From Citrifermentans bremense R1 (GTDB lineage: Bacteria > Desulfobacterota > Desulfuromonadia > Geobacterales > Geobacteraceae): a stretch of DNA of 64,000 nucleotides. Of this stretch, positions 9,622 through 19,299 are shown piece by piece. Under the pieces are notes generated by a model. It saw only the letters and a list, made by a program, of their open reading frames with translations, was not told the origin of the DNA and searched no databases. The position numbers and the translations under genes were made by a program. The stretch is taken from the NCBI RefSeq assembly GCF_000426865.1, contig NZ_AUGE01000005.1:62001-126000 (forward strand), written 5' to 3'. Each line of letters begins with the position of its first letter. The first letter of the stretch is position 1.

Positions 9622-9650
9622 TTTATAGCAAAGACGCCTCCCGCAGTCAA
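9622..9650 (-). promoter_or_regulatory. Sigma-70 promoter of tRNA-Gly
   Basis: On the minus strand the -35 box TTGACT (9650-9645) and the -10 box TATAAA (9627-9622) are 17 bases apart. The tRNA 5' end is 16 bases downstream of the -10 box. Confidence 0.75.
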
Positions 9651-9740
9651 CCTCTTTTTTTTAATGACAAAGAAAATTTCCGGCCCGCACCAGCGCCAAA
9701 TGTCGTATCATATCGCGCACTACTGGCTATACTCTCCATC

Positions 9741-10364
9741 ATGAGAAAAACGGACAAAATACGCAGCCAAATAGCGTGCGAGGCCGCGAGGCTCATGTAC
9801 GAGGACGGGGTGAGGGAGTACCGCGATGCCAAGAGGAAGGCGGCCAAGCGCTTCGGGCCGGAAAAGGCGCTTTCCCTCGGATCGCACCTGCCGACGAACG
9901 CGGAGATCCACGAGGAGCTGGCCAGGCTCATCGCCGCCAACGAGGAGGATGTCCTTCCGGAACGCCTGCTGCGGCTGAGGCAGACAGCCCTCTCCTACCT
10001 CGACCTATTCACCGACTTCTCTCCTTACCTGGTGGGGTCGGTCCTGTCGGGAGCCGTGACCAGCAAAAGCGACATCGACATCCACCTCTTCACCGATTCC
10101 ACAGAGGCGGTGGAGACTCTACTTGAGGAGCGCGGCATCGCATTCCAGACCGAAACGGTACCGGTCAGGAAGCATGGCGTCATCAAGGATTACACCCACA
10201 TCTACCTTGAAGACGACGGGGTGGTGATAGAGTGCTCCGTCTACCCCGCAGACGAGCGGCGCAACCGCACCGTAAGCAGCATCACCGGAAGACCGATGGA
10301 ACGGGCCGGCGCCTTCCGGCTGAAAAAGATCATCGCCCAGTCGCTGGGCGAAGAGGAGCGATAA
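9741..10364 (+). CDS. Nucleotidyltransferase-domain protein
   Basis: 207 residues starting at ATG 9741. A longer open frame reaches back into the tRNA and is rejected. The stretch LVGSVLSGAVTSKSDIDIHL (about residues 91-110) is the GS...DxD signature of the polymerase-beta-like nucleotidyltransferase fold, so it should transfer a nucleotide to a protein, RNA or small molecule; the substrate is unknown. The N-terminal 90 residues are helical and charged. Its stop codon overlaps the start of the thioesterase gene (TAATG), so the two are translationally coupled. The start lacks a strong ribosome-binding site. Confidence 0.8.
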   Translation: MRKTDKIRSQIACEAARLMYEDGVREYRDAKRKAAKRFGPEKALSLGSHLPTNAEIHEELARLIAANEEDVLPERLLRLRQTALSYLDLFTDFSPYLVGSVLSGAVTSKSDIDIHLFTDSTEAVETLLEERGIAFQTETVPVRKHGVIKDYTHIYLEDDGVVIECSVYPADERRNRTVSSITGRPMERAGAFRLKKIIAQSLGEEER

Positions 10365-10798
10365 TGGAAAACCGCAAGGCAGAACTGATCGAGACGCTGC
10401 TCCCCAAAGACACCAATTCCTACGGCAACATCTTCGGCGGCGTCATCATGAGCATCATGGACAAAACGGCTGGGGTGGTCTGCTGGCGCTACGCCAGGAA
10501 AAGGGTCGTCACCGCCTGCGCCCACCGCATCGACTTCTACACCCCGATAAACGTCGGGGAAGTGGTCTATTCGAGAGCGACCATCATCCATGTCGGGCGA
10601 TCTTCAATGGAGGTCGAACTGGAAGTGGAGGTGGAAAACGTCACCGACGGCTCCACGCGCCGTGCCGCAAGCGGCCTTTTCACCATGGTGGCAGTCGACG
10701 AAAACTGGCACACCTCCCCGGTGCCGCAGTGGCAACCGGTGACCGAGGAGGAGATCGAGAAATGGCGGGAAGTAGAGAAGAGGAGAAAGGGTGCGTGA
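10364..10798 (+). CDS. Acyl-CoA thioesterase, YciA/BACH hotdog family
   Basis: 144 residues. The start overlaps the previous stop codon and is preceded by GAAGAGGAG. The segment NSYGNIFGGVIMSIMDKTAG (about residues 17-36) and the RIDFYTPINVGEVV stretch are typical of hexameric hotdog acyl-CoA hydrolases, which free CoA from fatty acyl-CoAs in the cytoplasm. The catalytic Asp is expected at the MDK motif. The C-terminal 20 residues are a charged helix. The stop codon overlaps the GTG start of the next gene. Confidence 0.88.
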   Translation: MENRKAELIETLLPKDTNSYGNIFGGVIMSIMDKTAGVVCWRYARKRVVTACAHRIDFYTPINVGEVVYSRATIIHVGRSSMEVELEVEVENVTDGSTRRAASGLFTMVAVDENWHTSPVPQWQPVTEEEIEKWREVEKRRKGA

Positions 10799-11004
10799 CG
10801 CGGAGGCTCTTACTGCTTTGCGCGCTCGCCTTACTGGCGGGGTGCGAATCGCTGAACGATACGCTGGTGAGGCAGATGTACATCGATCACGGGGTGAGCC
10901 GCGAAGTCGGAGACCAGATCAGGGAGGGGCTGGAACGGCGACAAAAGGCTCCTGCCGCGAAACTGCCGAGGAAACCTGCACCGCCATTTCTCGACCTGGG
11001 CTAG
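10795..11004 (+). CDS. Small lipoprotein of unknown function
   Basis: 69 residues from a GTG start (10795-10797) that overlaps the thioesterase stop; AGGAG lies nine bases upstream. The N-terminus TRRLLLLCALALLAGCES is a lipoprotein signal peptide with lipobox LAGC, so Cys at about residue 17 would be lipidated. The mature part is about 50 residues, charged, ending in a Pro-rich tail. No family was recognised. It closes a three-gene unit with overlapping start and stop codons. Confidence 0.72.
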   Translation: MTRRLLLLCALALLAGCESLNDTLVRQMYIDHGVSREVGDQIREGLERRQKAPAAKLPRKPAPPFLDLG

Positions 11005-11006
11005 AT

Positions 11007-11075
11007 CCTGCAACTCCTGCAACTCCTGCAACTCCTGCAACTCCTGCAACTCCTGCAACTCCTGCAACTCCTGCC
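11007..11075. repeat. Tandem array of a 9-bp unit (7 perfect copies)
   Basis: The unit CCTGCAACT is repeated head to tail from 11007 to 11069, followed by a degenerate eighth copy. The array begins two bases after the lipoprotein stop and ends before the convergent gluQ gene. It is multiple of three and would read as Leu-Leu-Gln repeats if the stop were read through. Such arrays change copy number by slippage. Confidence 0.95.
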
Positions 11076-11118
11076 ACGAACCCACCTTGTCTCTCAACAG
11101 TTTCTATCTTTGAAATGG

Positions 11119-12051
11119 TCAGAGCGGGAAAGGACCGGGCTTTTTCGGGATGGAAGCAACGTCCAGGTGAGATACCCCCCACTGCAGCATCTCCGCCGGA
11201 GGGGCTTTTTCCAAGGCGACCGGGGGGGACTGCCCCAAGAACCTGAGCGCACCTGCCAAAAGCTTCCCCCCCTCTTTCGACAGGTCGCGACCGTGCGCCA
11301 GAGAAACGGCGTGGTCCCGCTTGCTCAGTTTCGCACCGTCGGGGCCGGTCACCAGCGGCAGATGCCAGTAGCTGGGCGTCGAGTAGTTGAACAGCCTCTG
11401 CAGGTAGATCTGGCGCGGCGTCGAACTGAGAAGGTCCGCACCTCGCACCACCTGGTTCACCCCGGCGGCCGCATCATCGACTACAACAGCCAAATGGTAG
11501 GCGTAAGGGCCGTCGGCGCGATGAATGACGAAGTCGCCGCAAGAAGCCGTCAGATGCTGGCCGTAGAGCCCCATGATTCCGTCCTGGAAGGAGATAACCT
11601 CGTCGTACACCTTCACCCTGAGCGCCCTCTCCACCTTATCAGGCGGCACCCCCTCGCGGCATAGCCCCGGATATACCAGCCCATCCTCATGCGGCGCGGA
11701 GGCTATTTGTGCTATCTCGCTCCTGGTACAGCCGCAGGGATATGCCAGCCTCCGCCGCACCAGTTCGTCGGCGGCCTCACGGTAATAATCGGTGCGCCTG
11801 CTTTGGTAGAAGACCTCGCCATCCCACTGGAAGCCGAGCGTTTCCAGCGTCGAGAGCATGTCGGCGGCAATACCCGGAACCACCCGCGGCAGGTCCAGGT
11901 CCTCCATGCGAAGGAACCACAGCCCACCCGCTTGTCTCGCCAGGATGTAGCTTCCCACTGCAGCGACCAGCGAGCCGACATGCAGCGGCCCGGTGGGAGA
12001 GGGAGCGAAACGCCCGATGACCGGGGTATTTTCGGATGCACTGTTTCTCAT
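11119..12051 (-). CDS. gluQ: Glutamyl-Q tRNA(Asp) synthetase
   Basis: 310 residues. It shows the class I synthetase signature FAPSPTGPLHVGSL near residue 15, a Cys pair CGC at about 105 that with later residues binds zinc, and KLSKRDHA (KMSKS-like) near 238. It lacks the anticodon-binding domain of full GltX, as expected for the paralogue that attaches glutamate to queuosine 34 of tRNA-Asp. The length is normal. The gene is convergent with the lipoprotein gene across the 9-bp repeat. The start lacks a strong ribosome-binding site. Confidence 0.92.
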   Translation of the reverse strand: MRNSASENTPVIGRFAPSPTGPLHVGSLVAAVGSYILARQAGGLWFLRMEDLDLPRVVPGIAADMLSTLETLGFQWDGEVFYQSRRTDYYREAADELVRRRLAYPCGCTRSEIAQIASAPHEDGLVYPGLCREGVPPDKVERALRVKVYDEVISFQDGIMGLYGQHLTASCGDFVIHRADGPYAYHLAVVVDDAAAGVNQVVRGADLLSSTPRQIYLQRLFNYSTPSYWHLPLVTGPDGAKLSKRDHAVSLAHGRDLSKEGGKLLAGALRFLGQSPPVALEKAPPAEMLQWGVSHLDVASIPKKPGPFPL

Positions 12052-12148
12052 ACTGATGAAAACCTTTGGACACGGAGAACTTCTGAAGAATCGTGGGCTA
12101 ACCCCGAGTTCTCAGATTCTCTCCGTGGCACAGGTTTGCCTTCCCGGT

Positions 12149-12460
12149 TTAGAGGAAGGAACAGATGTAGTCGGAAACGGCGGTAACGTTGACCTTGAAG
12201 CTGGCGTTTTCGGGCACTTCGAACGCCTCTCCACCCTTGATGGCGACCGGGTCGGGAGAACCGGGCAAAACCACCGTCATCTCGCCGGAAAGGATCTCCA
12301 TGAGCTCCGCGGAGCCGGTGTTGAAGGTGTATTCGCCCGGGAGCATCACCCCCAAGGTCTTGCGCGACCCGTCAGGGAATATGACGGTGCGGCTGGTCAC
12401 CTTGCCCTCGAAATAGATGTTGGCCTCTTTTACCACACTTACGTTGTTGAATTCGGACAC
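12149..12460 (-). CDS. ppnP: Pyrimidine/purine nucleoside phosphorylase
   Basis: 103 residues with a GTG start at 12460 behind GGAGG. The whole sequence matches the small cupin family PpnP (formerly DUF1255/YaiE), with SRTVIFPDGSRKTLGVMLPG at residues 23-42 and TGSAELMEILSGEM at 48-61. The family phosphorolyses a broad range of nucleosides to base and ribose 1-phosphate in the cytoplasm. It is a single-domain protein at the usual length and runs the same way as gluQ. Confidence 0.9.
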   Translation of the reverse strand: MSEFNNVSVVKEANIYFEGKVTSRTVIFPDGSRKTLGVMLPGEYTFNTGSAELMEILSGEMTVVLPGSPDPVAIKGGEAFEVPENASFKVNVTAVSDYICSFL

Positions 12461-12488
12461 TGCACACCTCCTGATTTTGATTAAAGTT

Positions 12489-12836
12489 CTACTTGTTCCA
12501 ATCCCCGGACTCCCACCGCTCCAACGCAGCCTGCGCCCTGAATCCTGTCAGCCCGGGCAGGGCCGAAAGCCGCACCAGTACCTCCCGGCAGCGGTCGGGC
12601 TCTTCGCGCATGGCGTACACGGCAGCCATGCCGGCAACCCTGACGTCTTCGTTATCCAGCAGCGTGAGAAAAAGGTCCAAGGCCCCTTCGCGCAGCACTG
12701 CAGCGTAAAACCTGTCCAGGTCCTCCACCTGCGCAGCGGAGACCTCTTCCTGCAGATTTTCCATGGCCTCGGCATGCCTGATCGCAGCTTTGCAGAACCA
12801 CTCGATAAGTTTGGCGGCCTTCGCTTCTCGCAGCAC
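12489..12836 (-). CDS. DUF2019-like helical protein (HEAT-like)
   Basis: 115 residues from a GTG start at 12836, chosen because GAGGAGG lies eight bases upstream. The sequence is all-helical: an N-terminal helix pair, then DLFLTLLDNEDVRVAGMAAVY (about residues 55-75), which has the look of a HEAT-type repeat. DUF2019 proteins share this plan, but the assignment rests on appearance only. Function is unknown; protein-protein contact is likely for this fold. Confidence 0.65.
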   Translation of the reverse strand: MLREAKAAKLIEWFCKAAIRHAEAMENLQEEVSAAQVEDLDRFYAAVLREGALDLFLTLLDNEDVRVAGMAAVYAMREEPDRCREVLVRLSALPGLTGFRAQAALERWESGDWNK

Positions 12837-12991
12837 CTGCTGCCTCCTCGCACTTTGCTCCTGTCCCCGTGGTGAGCCTGGAAATTCCGCACCTTAGCAG
12901 TTTTTGGGGACCCCTTCAACCTAAATGAGTAAGGACACTTGTTGTGGCGGCACACAAAGGTAAATCGCCAAGGGCGAAGTCGCCAATGAAC

Positions 12992-13014
12992 AAAAAAACC
13001 GCGATTGCTCGCGG
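12992..13014 (-). terminator. Intrinsic terminator of the PEP-CTERM gene
   Basis: On the minus strand CCGCGA-GCAA-TCGCGG is followed by seven T. It lies about 35 bases downstream of the PEP-CTERM stop codon. Confidence 0.85.
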
Positions 13015-13046
13015 CCATTTTCTCCTAATTCCGGCTGCCTACGGCT

Positions 13047-13586
13047 TCAGCTACGATGCATCGACCGGAACAGACCGAGAGCGCCAAAGCCCGCGCCCAG
13101 CAGAAGCAAAGTGGAGGGCTCAGGAACCGCGGCAGGCGCTACCGCGGAGAAATCAGCCTTGGCCGATCCTTCCGTGAGACCAGGGGCGTTAGCGGTCACG
13201 AAGAAGGTAAAGGTATGGGTCCCGGCCGTAAGGGCCAGATCATCGAACACGCCGTGGAAATAGCCGGAACCGTCGTGGAAGGTCGAAGTCCACCCGGTGA
13301 GCAGGCCGTCAAAGTAGAAAGCGAATTCATCTCCTACAGCATACTCATCGAACGCAGTAACGAGGGGCATGACGCAGTCGCTGCTCGTTGAGATGCTCCA
13401 ATCGGAACTCCACCACTCGTCTTCGTTGGGCGTGGTGATAAAACCGATCGGTCCGATGCCGTCAAACCAGGCAAACTCGCCGCTCCATCCCAATGCGGGG
13501 TCAATGACGACGGTGGCCTGGCAGGGAAGGGCTGAAACAGTCAAAAAGGAAGAGAACGCGAGTGCAGCAAGAAATTTTCTCGACAT
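13047..13586 (-). CDS. PEP-CTERM sorting-domain protein
   Basis: 179 residues; the ATG at 13586 has GGGAGG upstream, whereas the longer frame does not. Residues 1-24 are a Sec signal peptide (ALPCQA end). The C-terminus has the full PEP-CTERM signal: VPEPSTLLLLG, a hydrophobic helix and a final basic tail (RSMHRS). Such proteins are cut by an exosortase and exported to the surface or matrix; no exosortase gene is in this window. The middle part is rich in Trp, Phe and Asp and probably a beta-sandwich. It stands alone with its own terminator. Confidence 0.88.
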   Translation of the reverse strand: MSRKFLAALAFSSFLTVSALPCQATVVIDPALGWSGEFAWFDGIGPIGFITTPNEDEWWSSDWSISTSSDCVMPLVTAFDEYAVGDEFAFYFDGLLTGWTSTFHDGSGYFHGVFDDLALTAGTHTFTFFVTANAPGLTEGSAKADFSAVAPAAVPEPSTLLLLGAGFGALGLFRSMHRS

Positions 13587-13762
13587 GAGACACCTCCCGG
13601 ATTGAGCTACCTCCTGATGTGTAAGCCGCACGTGAACTCCCCAACCGCTCCAATGGTTCCCGATACGTATCTACAAGTTAGGCCATTGCAATTATCGAGT
13701 CAATTCTTTCCACGCGCCCCGGTGCCCCACCTCGATAGCCGCTATCGCGGACCACAAATAGG

Positions 13763-13788
13763 AAAAGGCGGGGTTTCCCCCGCCTTTC
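13763..13788 (-). terminator. Intrinsic terminator of glnA
   Basis: On the minus strand AAAGGCGGGG-GAAA-CCCCGCCTTTT forms a strong stem with a GAAA tetraloop and a short T-run, starting 26 bases after the glnA stop codon. Confidence 0.85.
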
Positions 13789-13813
13789 TATGCTGCCTTT
13801 ATGCCTGAAGCTA

Positions 13814-15226
13814 TTAAATGTCGAAGTACAGTGCGAACTCGAGCGGTACCGGACGCATACGGACCGGGTTGACTTCGGCTTCGGTCTTGTACTCGATCCA
13901 CTTCTCGACGACGTCCGGGGTGAAGACGTCACCTTTGTAGAGGAACTCGTTGTCCTCGGTCAGCGCCTTGAGAGCCTCCTCGAGGGAGCCCGGTGCCGAC
14001 GGGATGGTGGCGAGTTCTTCCGGGGACAGGCCGTAGATGTCCTTGTCCAGCGGCTGGCCCGGATCGATCTTGTTCTCGATGCCGTCGAGGCCTGCCATCA
14101 GCAGAGCTGCGAAGGCGAGGTAGCCGTTGCAGGACGGGTCCGGAGTACGGTACTCGATCCTCTTCGCCTTGGGGTTCGAGGAGAACATCGGGATACGGAG
14201 CGCAGCCGAACGGTTACGGCTGGAGTACGCCATGTTCACCGGAGCCTCGAAGCCCGGCACCAGACGTTTGTAGGAGTTGGTGGTCGGGTTGGTGAAGGCG
14301 CAGAGGGCACGGGCGTGCTTGATGATGCCGCCGATGTACCAGAGAGCCATCTGGGAAAGCCCGCCGTATTTGTCGCCGGCGAAGAGGTTGGTGCCGTCCT
14401 TCCAGAGGGACATGTGGCAGTGCATGCCGGAACCGTTGTCGCCGTAAAGCGGCTTCGGCATGAAGGTTACGGTCTTGCCGTTGCGGTTTGCCACGTTCTT
14501 GATGACGTACTTGAACCACTGCAGCTGATCGGCGATGTCGACCAGCGAGGAGAAGCGCATGTCGATCTCTGCCTGGCCGCCGGTAGCGACCTCGTGGTGC
14601 TGGCACTCGACGCGGATGCCGACTTTCTGCAGTTCCAGGACCATCTCGTTGCGGAGGTCGTTCTGGGAGTCGGTCGGGGCAACCGGGAAGTAGCCTTCTT
14701 TGTGGCGCGGCTTGTAGCCGAGGTTCGGGAACTCTTCGCGGCCGGTGTTCCATGCGCCTTCGACGGAGTCAACGGCGTAGAAGGAGGAGTTGGCGGTGGA
14801 GTCGTAACGGACGTCGTCGAAGATGAAGAATTCCGCTTCCGGTCCGAAGTATGCGGTGTCGGCAAGGCCGGTCGACTTCAGGTAGTTCTCGGCTTTCTTG
14901 GCGATGTTACGCGGGTCGCGGGTGTAGTCTTCTTTGGTGATCGGGTCGAAGATGTCGCAGATAAGCGAAAGAGTGGGAATTGCGGTGAACGGGTCCATCT
15001 TCGCGGTCTTCGGGTCCGGAATGATGATCATGTCGGAGGCATGGATCGGCTGCCACCCACGGATGGAGGAGCCGTCAAAGCCCTGCCCTTCTTCGAAGGT
15101 GTCCTCGCCGAACTCGCTCATCGGCACGGTGAAGTGCTGCCAGATGCCGACGAAGTCCATGAATTTGAAATCGACCATAAGTACGCCGTTTTCTTTTGCA
15201 AACTCCACTACTTGTTTAGGTGTCAT
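13814..15226 (-). CDS. glnA: Glutamine synthetase type I
   Basis: 470 residues, start ATG behind AAAGGAG. It makes glutamine from glutamate, ammonia and ATP as a dodecamer in the cytoplasm. Seen motifs: FDGSSIRGW near residue 50, [11 protein letters not shown] near 128, the [15 protein letters not shown] region near 265, and NRSAALRIP near 340. Tyr in DIYGLSPEE (about residue 395) is in the position adenylylated in GSI-beta enzymes. It follows glnB by 39 bases on the same strand, so both are co-transcribed. Confidence 0.97.
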   Translation of the reverse strand: MTPKQVVEFAKENGVLMVDFKFMDFVGIWQHFTVPMSEFGEDTFEEGQGFDGSSIRGWQPIHASDMIIIPDPKTAKMDPFTAIPTLSLICDIFDPITKEDYTRDPRNIAKKAENYLKSTGLADTAYFGPEAEFFIFDDVRYDSTANSSFYAVDSVEGAWNTGREEFPNLGYKPRHKEGYFPVAPTDSQNDLRNEMVLELQKVGIRVECQHHEVATGGQAEIDMRFSSLVDIADQLQWFKYVIKNVANRNGKTVTFMPKPLYGDNGSGMHCHMSLWKDGTNLFAGDKYGGLSQMALWYIGGIIKHARALCAFTNPTTNSYKRLVPGFEAPVNMAYSSRNRSAALRIPMFSSNPKAKRIEYRTPDPSCNGYLAFAALLMAGLDGIENKIDPGQPLDKDIYGLSPEELATIPSAPGSLEEALKALTEDNEFLYKGDVFTPDVVEKWIEYKTEAEVNPVRMRPVPLEFALYFDI

Positions 15227-15265
15227 CTACAATCTCCTTTCAAATTAAGTAAAAACCAGTGCCGA

Positions 15266-15727
<462 letters not shown>

Positions 15728-15783
15728 TCAACTTATATTAGAACAATCCTGAACTGATCGTGCCTTGACTGTGGCGTAGCTAT

Positions 15784-15815
15784 AAATAGGAGCCCCCGGC
15801 AGGAGGCTCCTATTT
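15784..15815. terminator. Intrinsic terminator of glnN
   Basis: AAATAGGAGCC (15784-15794) pairs with GGCTCCTATTT (15805-15815). On the minus strand it lies 22 bases after the glnN stop codon and ends in a short T-rich run. Confidence 0.75.
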
Positions 15816-15836
15816 AGGCAGATAAAGATCCAGGGA

Positions 15837-17924
15837 TTACAGGACGAAAAGCATCTCCCTGTAGGTCGGCAGAGGCCAGTATTTGGCACCTATGATTTTT
15901 TCCAGCGCATCGCCAGTGGCGCGCAGTTCAAGCATTTTGGTAAACACGCTTTCCCTGAATGCAGCGGCCTGCTTCTCGGCATCGGCGATGTTCAGCGCGT
16001 TCTCAAGCGCCTTCTCCAGCGCTTTGGTATTGGCGCTCATCAAAGCCAGTTTCTCGCAGAGTTCATCCAACAATTCCTTCTGTGTCGAGACGTCCAGCTT
16101 GCTGGATACAGCGGCGACCGCATTGACAGAGTTTGCCACCGTTGTCGCATACTCGATGGCGGTAGGGATTATGCTTTGGTTGGCCATGTCGATCATGGTC
16201 AGCGCTTCGATGTTCAGGGTCTTGACGTACTGCTCGACCATGATTTCGTAACGTGCATGGACTTCCTTTTCGTTGAAGACATTGTGAGCAGTGAACGCCT
16301 TGACCGCTTCCTTGGAGACCAGTTCCTTGAGTGCGTCAGGAGTGTTGGGAATGTTCGGCAGGCCACGTTTTGCTGCTTCCTGAACCCACTCGTCGGAGTA
16401 GTTGTTGCCGTTAAAGATCACACGCTGGTGTTTTTTAGCGGTTTCCTGAAGCAGCTTGTCGAGGTCGGCGTCGAAGTCGGTGGATTTCTCCAGCACGTCG
16501 GCAAACTCTTTCAGCGCCTCGGCAATGATGGTGTTGATGATGATGTTGGGGCCCGAAATGGAGAAGGAAGAACCGAGCATCCTGAATTCGAATTTGTTGC
16601 CGGTAAAGGCGAAAGGGGAGGTCCTGTTCCTGTCGGTGGCGTCCTTGGGCAGCGAGGGAAGGGTATTTACGCCGATGTCCATGAGACCGCTCATGGAGGA
16701 CGATTTCGCTATGCCTGCAACGATCTGGTCGATGATATTGGCAAGCTGCTCGCCGAGGAAAACCGAAATGATCGCCGGAGGTGCTTCATTGGCGCCCAGG
16801 CGATGGTCATTGCCGGCATTGGCGCAGGAGCAGCGCAGCAGCCCGGCATAGGTGTCCACAGCCTTGATGGTAGCCATGAGGAAGGTCAGGAACTGGGCGT
16901 TCTCATGGGGGGTGTGGCCGGGCTCCAGCAGGTTCTGGCCGTCGTTGGAACTCATGGACCAGTTGTTGTGCTTTCCGGAACCATTGACGCCGGCAAAGGG
17001 TTTCTCGTGCAGCAGGCAGACCATGTCGTGTCTGAGGGCGACCCGCTTGAGAACTTCCATGACCATCTGGTTGTGGTCGGTGGCGATGTTGGTGTTTTCG
17101 AAAATCGGTGCTAGTTCAAACTGTCCGGGTGCTACTTCGTTGTGCTGGGTTTTGGCAGTAACGCCCAGTTTCCACAGTTCCTCGTTCACTTCCTTCATGT
17201 ACGACAGCACTCTTTCCTTGATACTGCCGAAGTAGTGGTCTTCCATTTCCTGCCCTTTTGTGGACATGGCGCCGAAAAGGGTTCTGCCTGCCATCATCAG
17301 GTCGGGTCTTTTCAGGTAGAAAGACTTGTCCACCAGGAAGTATTCCTGCTCGGCTCCGACAGTCGAGGTTACCCTGGTGACACTGGTGTTTCCGAACAGC
17401 TTGAGAACACGCACGGCCTGCGTGGAAAGCGCTTCCATGGAACGAAGCAGAGGAACCTTCTTGTCCAGCGCCTCACCGGTGTAGGAGCAGAAGGCGGTAG
17501 GGATGCAGAGAGTGATGACGTCAGCCTCTTCTCTCAGGAAGGCAGGCGAGGTGCAGTCCCAGGCTGTGTATCCCCTGGCTTCGAAGGTTGCCCTCAGGCC
17601 GCCGCTGGGGAAAGAGGACGCATCCGGCTCACCCTTGACCAGTTCTTTACCGGAGAATTCAAGCAGTACCCCGCCATCCGTCGGCGAAATGAAAGAGTCA
17701 TGTTTCTCCGCGGTAATGCCGGTCATCGGCTGGAACCAATGGGTAAAATGTGTTGCGCCTCTTTCAACGGCCCACTCTTTCATTGCCGATGCGACAACAT
17801 CTGCGATGGAGGGATCAAGCGGCAGACCTTCGTCAATGGTCTTCTTCAGGTTCTTGAAAACACCTTTCGGCAACCTATCTCTCATAACAGACTGGTTAAA
17901 TACGTTTTGCCCAAACATCTCCAC
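15837..17924 (-). CDS. glnN: Glutamine synthetase type III
   Basis: 695 residues, the usual size for GSIII and much longer than GSI. The GTG at 17924 has GGAGG seven bases upstream; an ATG two codons in is the alternative. Seen motifs include [12 protein letters not shown] near residue 60, [10 protein letters not shown] near 190, [12 protein letters not shown] near 270 and [10 protein letters not shown] near 317. GSIII makes glutamine as a dodecamer built with the opposite ring interface from GSI. Having GSI and GSIII side by side gives two separately regulated routes for ammonium assimilation. The gene has its own terminator. Confidence 0.95.
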   Translation of the reverse strand: MEMFGQNVFNQSVMRDRLPKGVFKNLKKTIDEGLPLDPSIADVVASAMKEWAVERGATHFTHWFQPMTGITAEKHDSFISPTDGGVLLEFSGKELVKGEPDASSFPSGGLRATFEARGYTAWDCTSPAFLREEADVITLCIPTAFCSYTGEALDKKVPLLRSMEALSTQAVRVLKLFGNTSVTRVTSTVGAEQEYFLVDKSFYLKRPDLMMAGRTLFGAMSTKGQEMEDHYFGSIKERVLSYMKEVNEELWKLGVTAKTQHNEVAPGQFELAPIFENTNIATDHNQMVMEVLKRVALRHDMVCLLHEKPFAGVNGSGKHNNWSMSSNDGQNLLEPGHTPHENAQFLTFLMATIKAVDTYAGLLRCSCANAGNDHRLGANEAPPAIISVFLGEQLANIIDQIVAGIAKSSSMSGLMDIGVNTLPSLPKDATDRNRTSPFAFTGNKFEFRMLGSSFSISGPNIIINTIIAEALKEFADVLEKSTDFDADLDKLLQETAKKHQRVIFNGNNYSDEWVQEAAKRGLPNIPNTPDALKELVSKEAVKAFTAHNVFNEKEVHARYEIMVEQYVKTLNIEALTMIDMANQSIIPTAIEYATTVANSVNAVAAVSSKLDVSTQKELLDELCEKLALMSANTKALEKALENALNIADAEKQAAAFRESVFTKMLELRATGDALEKIIGAKYWPLPTYREMLFVL

Positions 17925-18308
17925 GGTACAGCCTCCTTTTTATGCAGCGGTGTCTAAAAAATAAGCACTATGATTGTCGAAGCAACGGGGTTCCAAGTAT
18001 TTACAGGATCATTGCGCTAAACATCCAATATGTAGCAAGAGAAATGCCCAGTACGACACACAGCCGATTAATCTTTCCACACCGGGAAAAGCCCTCCGGC
18101 ACGACCGCCGGCGCAGTCAATGCCTGGTCCGCCGGATAGCAGGTGCCTGTCCCCTTGATGCTGTCCCCCTTATTGTTTAAGAGCGGCGCCTGCTAGGTAA
18201 ATGAGCAGCGAGCCGCCCCCCCAGTCGCCTCTTGCCAAGCGCCGGCCGTCATACTATAGTACGGGCGGCTTTAGGGATCAGGGAGCCCGGATTTTGGGCG
18301 AAGGATTG
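17925..18308. other. Intergenic region with a REP-like GACAGG motif
   Basis: The interval between the divergent genes glnN and the M23 peptidase. At 18139-18172 it carries CAGGTGCCTGTCCCC and a second CTGTCCCCC, which relate to the palindromic repeats at 152-202 and 29690-29740 but do not form a full palindrome. The rest should hold the two promoters. No open frame with a ribosome-binding site was found. Confidence 0.5.
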
Positions 18309-19037
18309 ATGGTGAAGAAACTGGAAATCGCACTACGGTGGAAGAAAGCATCACAGCTTGCGCGTACACTCCTGCCTGCAGCGGTGCTTTGCGCGCTCTT
18401 CGTCTCGCCGGCGCAGGCCGACTTTTTCCGTTACACGGGGGAGGACGGGGTGGAAACCTTCACCAACACCCCGACCAGCGGGGGCGCGGTCAGGGTTCTG
18501 CGCGAGGGGAAGCCAAAAAGGACGGCGAAGATCCAACCGGAGGCGCTCAAGAGCGAGCCGGGTTTTACCGAGAAAGACCCCCGGATGCCGGTCCAGGGGG
18601 TCGTCACCTCCAGGGTCGGGCTGCGCCACGACCCGATCGACGGCGGCATGAAACATCATAACGGAGTCGACATAGCGGTCCCGACCGGCACCAGGGTTAA
18701 GGCGATCGCGGCCGGCAGGGTGGTCGAGAGTGCTGCGCGCGGCGGATATGGCAATCTGGTGACCATCGAGCATGAAGGAGGGATGGTTTCCCTGTACGGG
18801 CACAATGCACAACTGGAGGTAAAGATCGGGGACCGGGTAGAGGCGGGGCAGACGGTCGCGCTCTCCGGCTCCACCGGGAGATCCACAGGACCGCACCTGC
18901 ACTTCGAGCTCTGGAAGGACGGGTTAAACGTGACGCAGGCCTACTTGGAGAACGGGATGGGAATTCCGGAGGTGCCGGAAAGCATCAGGAGCTACCTGTC
19001 GAAAGACGGCTCGCTCGTTTTCACCAACATGAGGTGA
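18309..19037 (+). CDS. M23 (LytM-type) peptidase with DUF4124 domain
   Basis: 242 residues from ATG 18309, which has GAAGGA upstream. A signal peptide covers about 1-38 (ends PAQA). A DUF4124 segment (FFRYTGEDGVETFTNTP) follows, then the M23 domain with zinc ligands in HHNGVD (about residue 118) and the HLHFE motif near 196. The family cuts peptide bonds in peptidoglycan or serves as an activator of amidases in the periplasm. Both ligand motifs are intact, so it should be active. The C-terminus ends in a second DUF4124-like patch (SKDGSLVFTN). Confidence 0.9.
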   Translation: MVKKLEIALRWKKASQLARTLLPAAVLCALFVSPAQADFFRYTGEDGVETFTNTPTSGGAVRVLREGKPKRTAKIQPEALKSEPGFTEKDPRMPVQGVVTSRVGLRHDPIDGGMKHHNGVDIAVPTGTRVKAIAAGRVVESAARGGYGNLVTIEHEGGMVSLYGHNAQLEVKIGDRVEAGQTVALSGSTGRSTGPHLHFELWKDGLNVTQAYLENGMGIPEVPESIRSYLSKDGSLVFTNMR

Positions 19038-19044
19038 ACCAAAA

Positions 19045-19295
19045 GCAATTGACAATTGACAATTGACGATTGACAACTAAACCACTACTCCATTCATTTC
19101 CAGCTCCCAACTCATCCAACTCACAATCAACAAGCCAGAACCAATTGTTAATTGGCAACTAGACAGTTGACAACTAACCACTGCTCCCTTCATTTTCAAC
19201 TCACAACACATATTGCAACGACAGTCCAGGTCTTACATACCCACAATTTAAAAGCTCTTATTAGGTTGTTCATTGTCAATTGTCAATCGTCAATT
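19045..19295. repeat. Repeat-rich element bounded by CAATTGAC inverted repeats
   Basis: The left end has CAATTGACAATTGACAATTG and the right end (19269-19295) carries the reverse complement of the same motif. Inside, a module of about 45 bases starting TTGACAACTAA occurs twice in direct orientation (19070-19115 and 19167-19208) with differences. Nothing in it looks coding. The layout suggests a small non-autonomous mobile element or an old array between two convergent genes. Confidence 0.7.
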
Positions 19296-19299
19296 GCCT

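Noticed and set aside
11007-11075. CRISPR array
   Set aside because: The repeat is 9 bases and contiguous, without spacers; no cas gene is in the window.
17940-18000. Sigma-54-like TTGGAAC...TTGC upstream of glnN
   Set aside because: The GG to GC spacing is nine bases rather than ten, which sigma-54 does not tolerate well.
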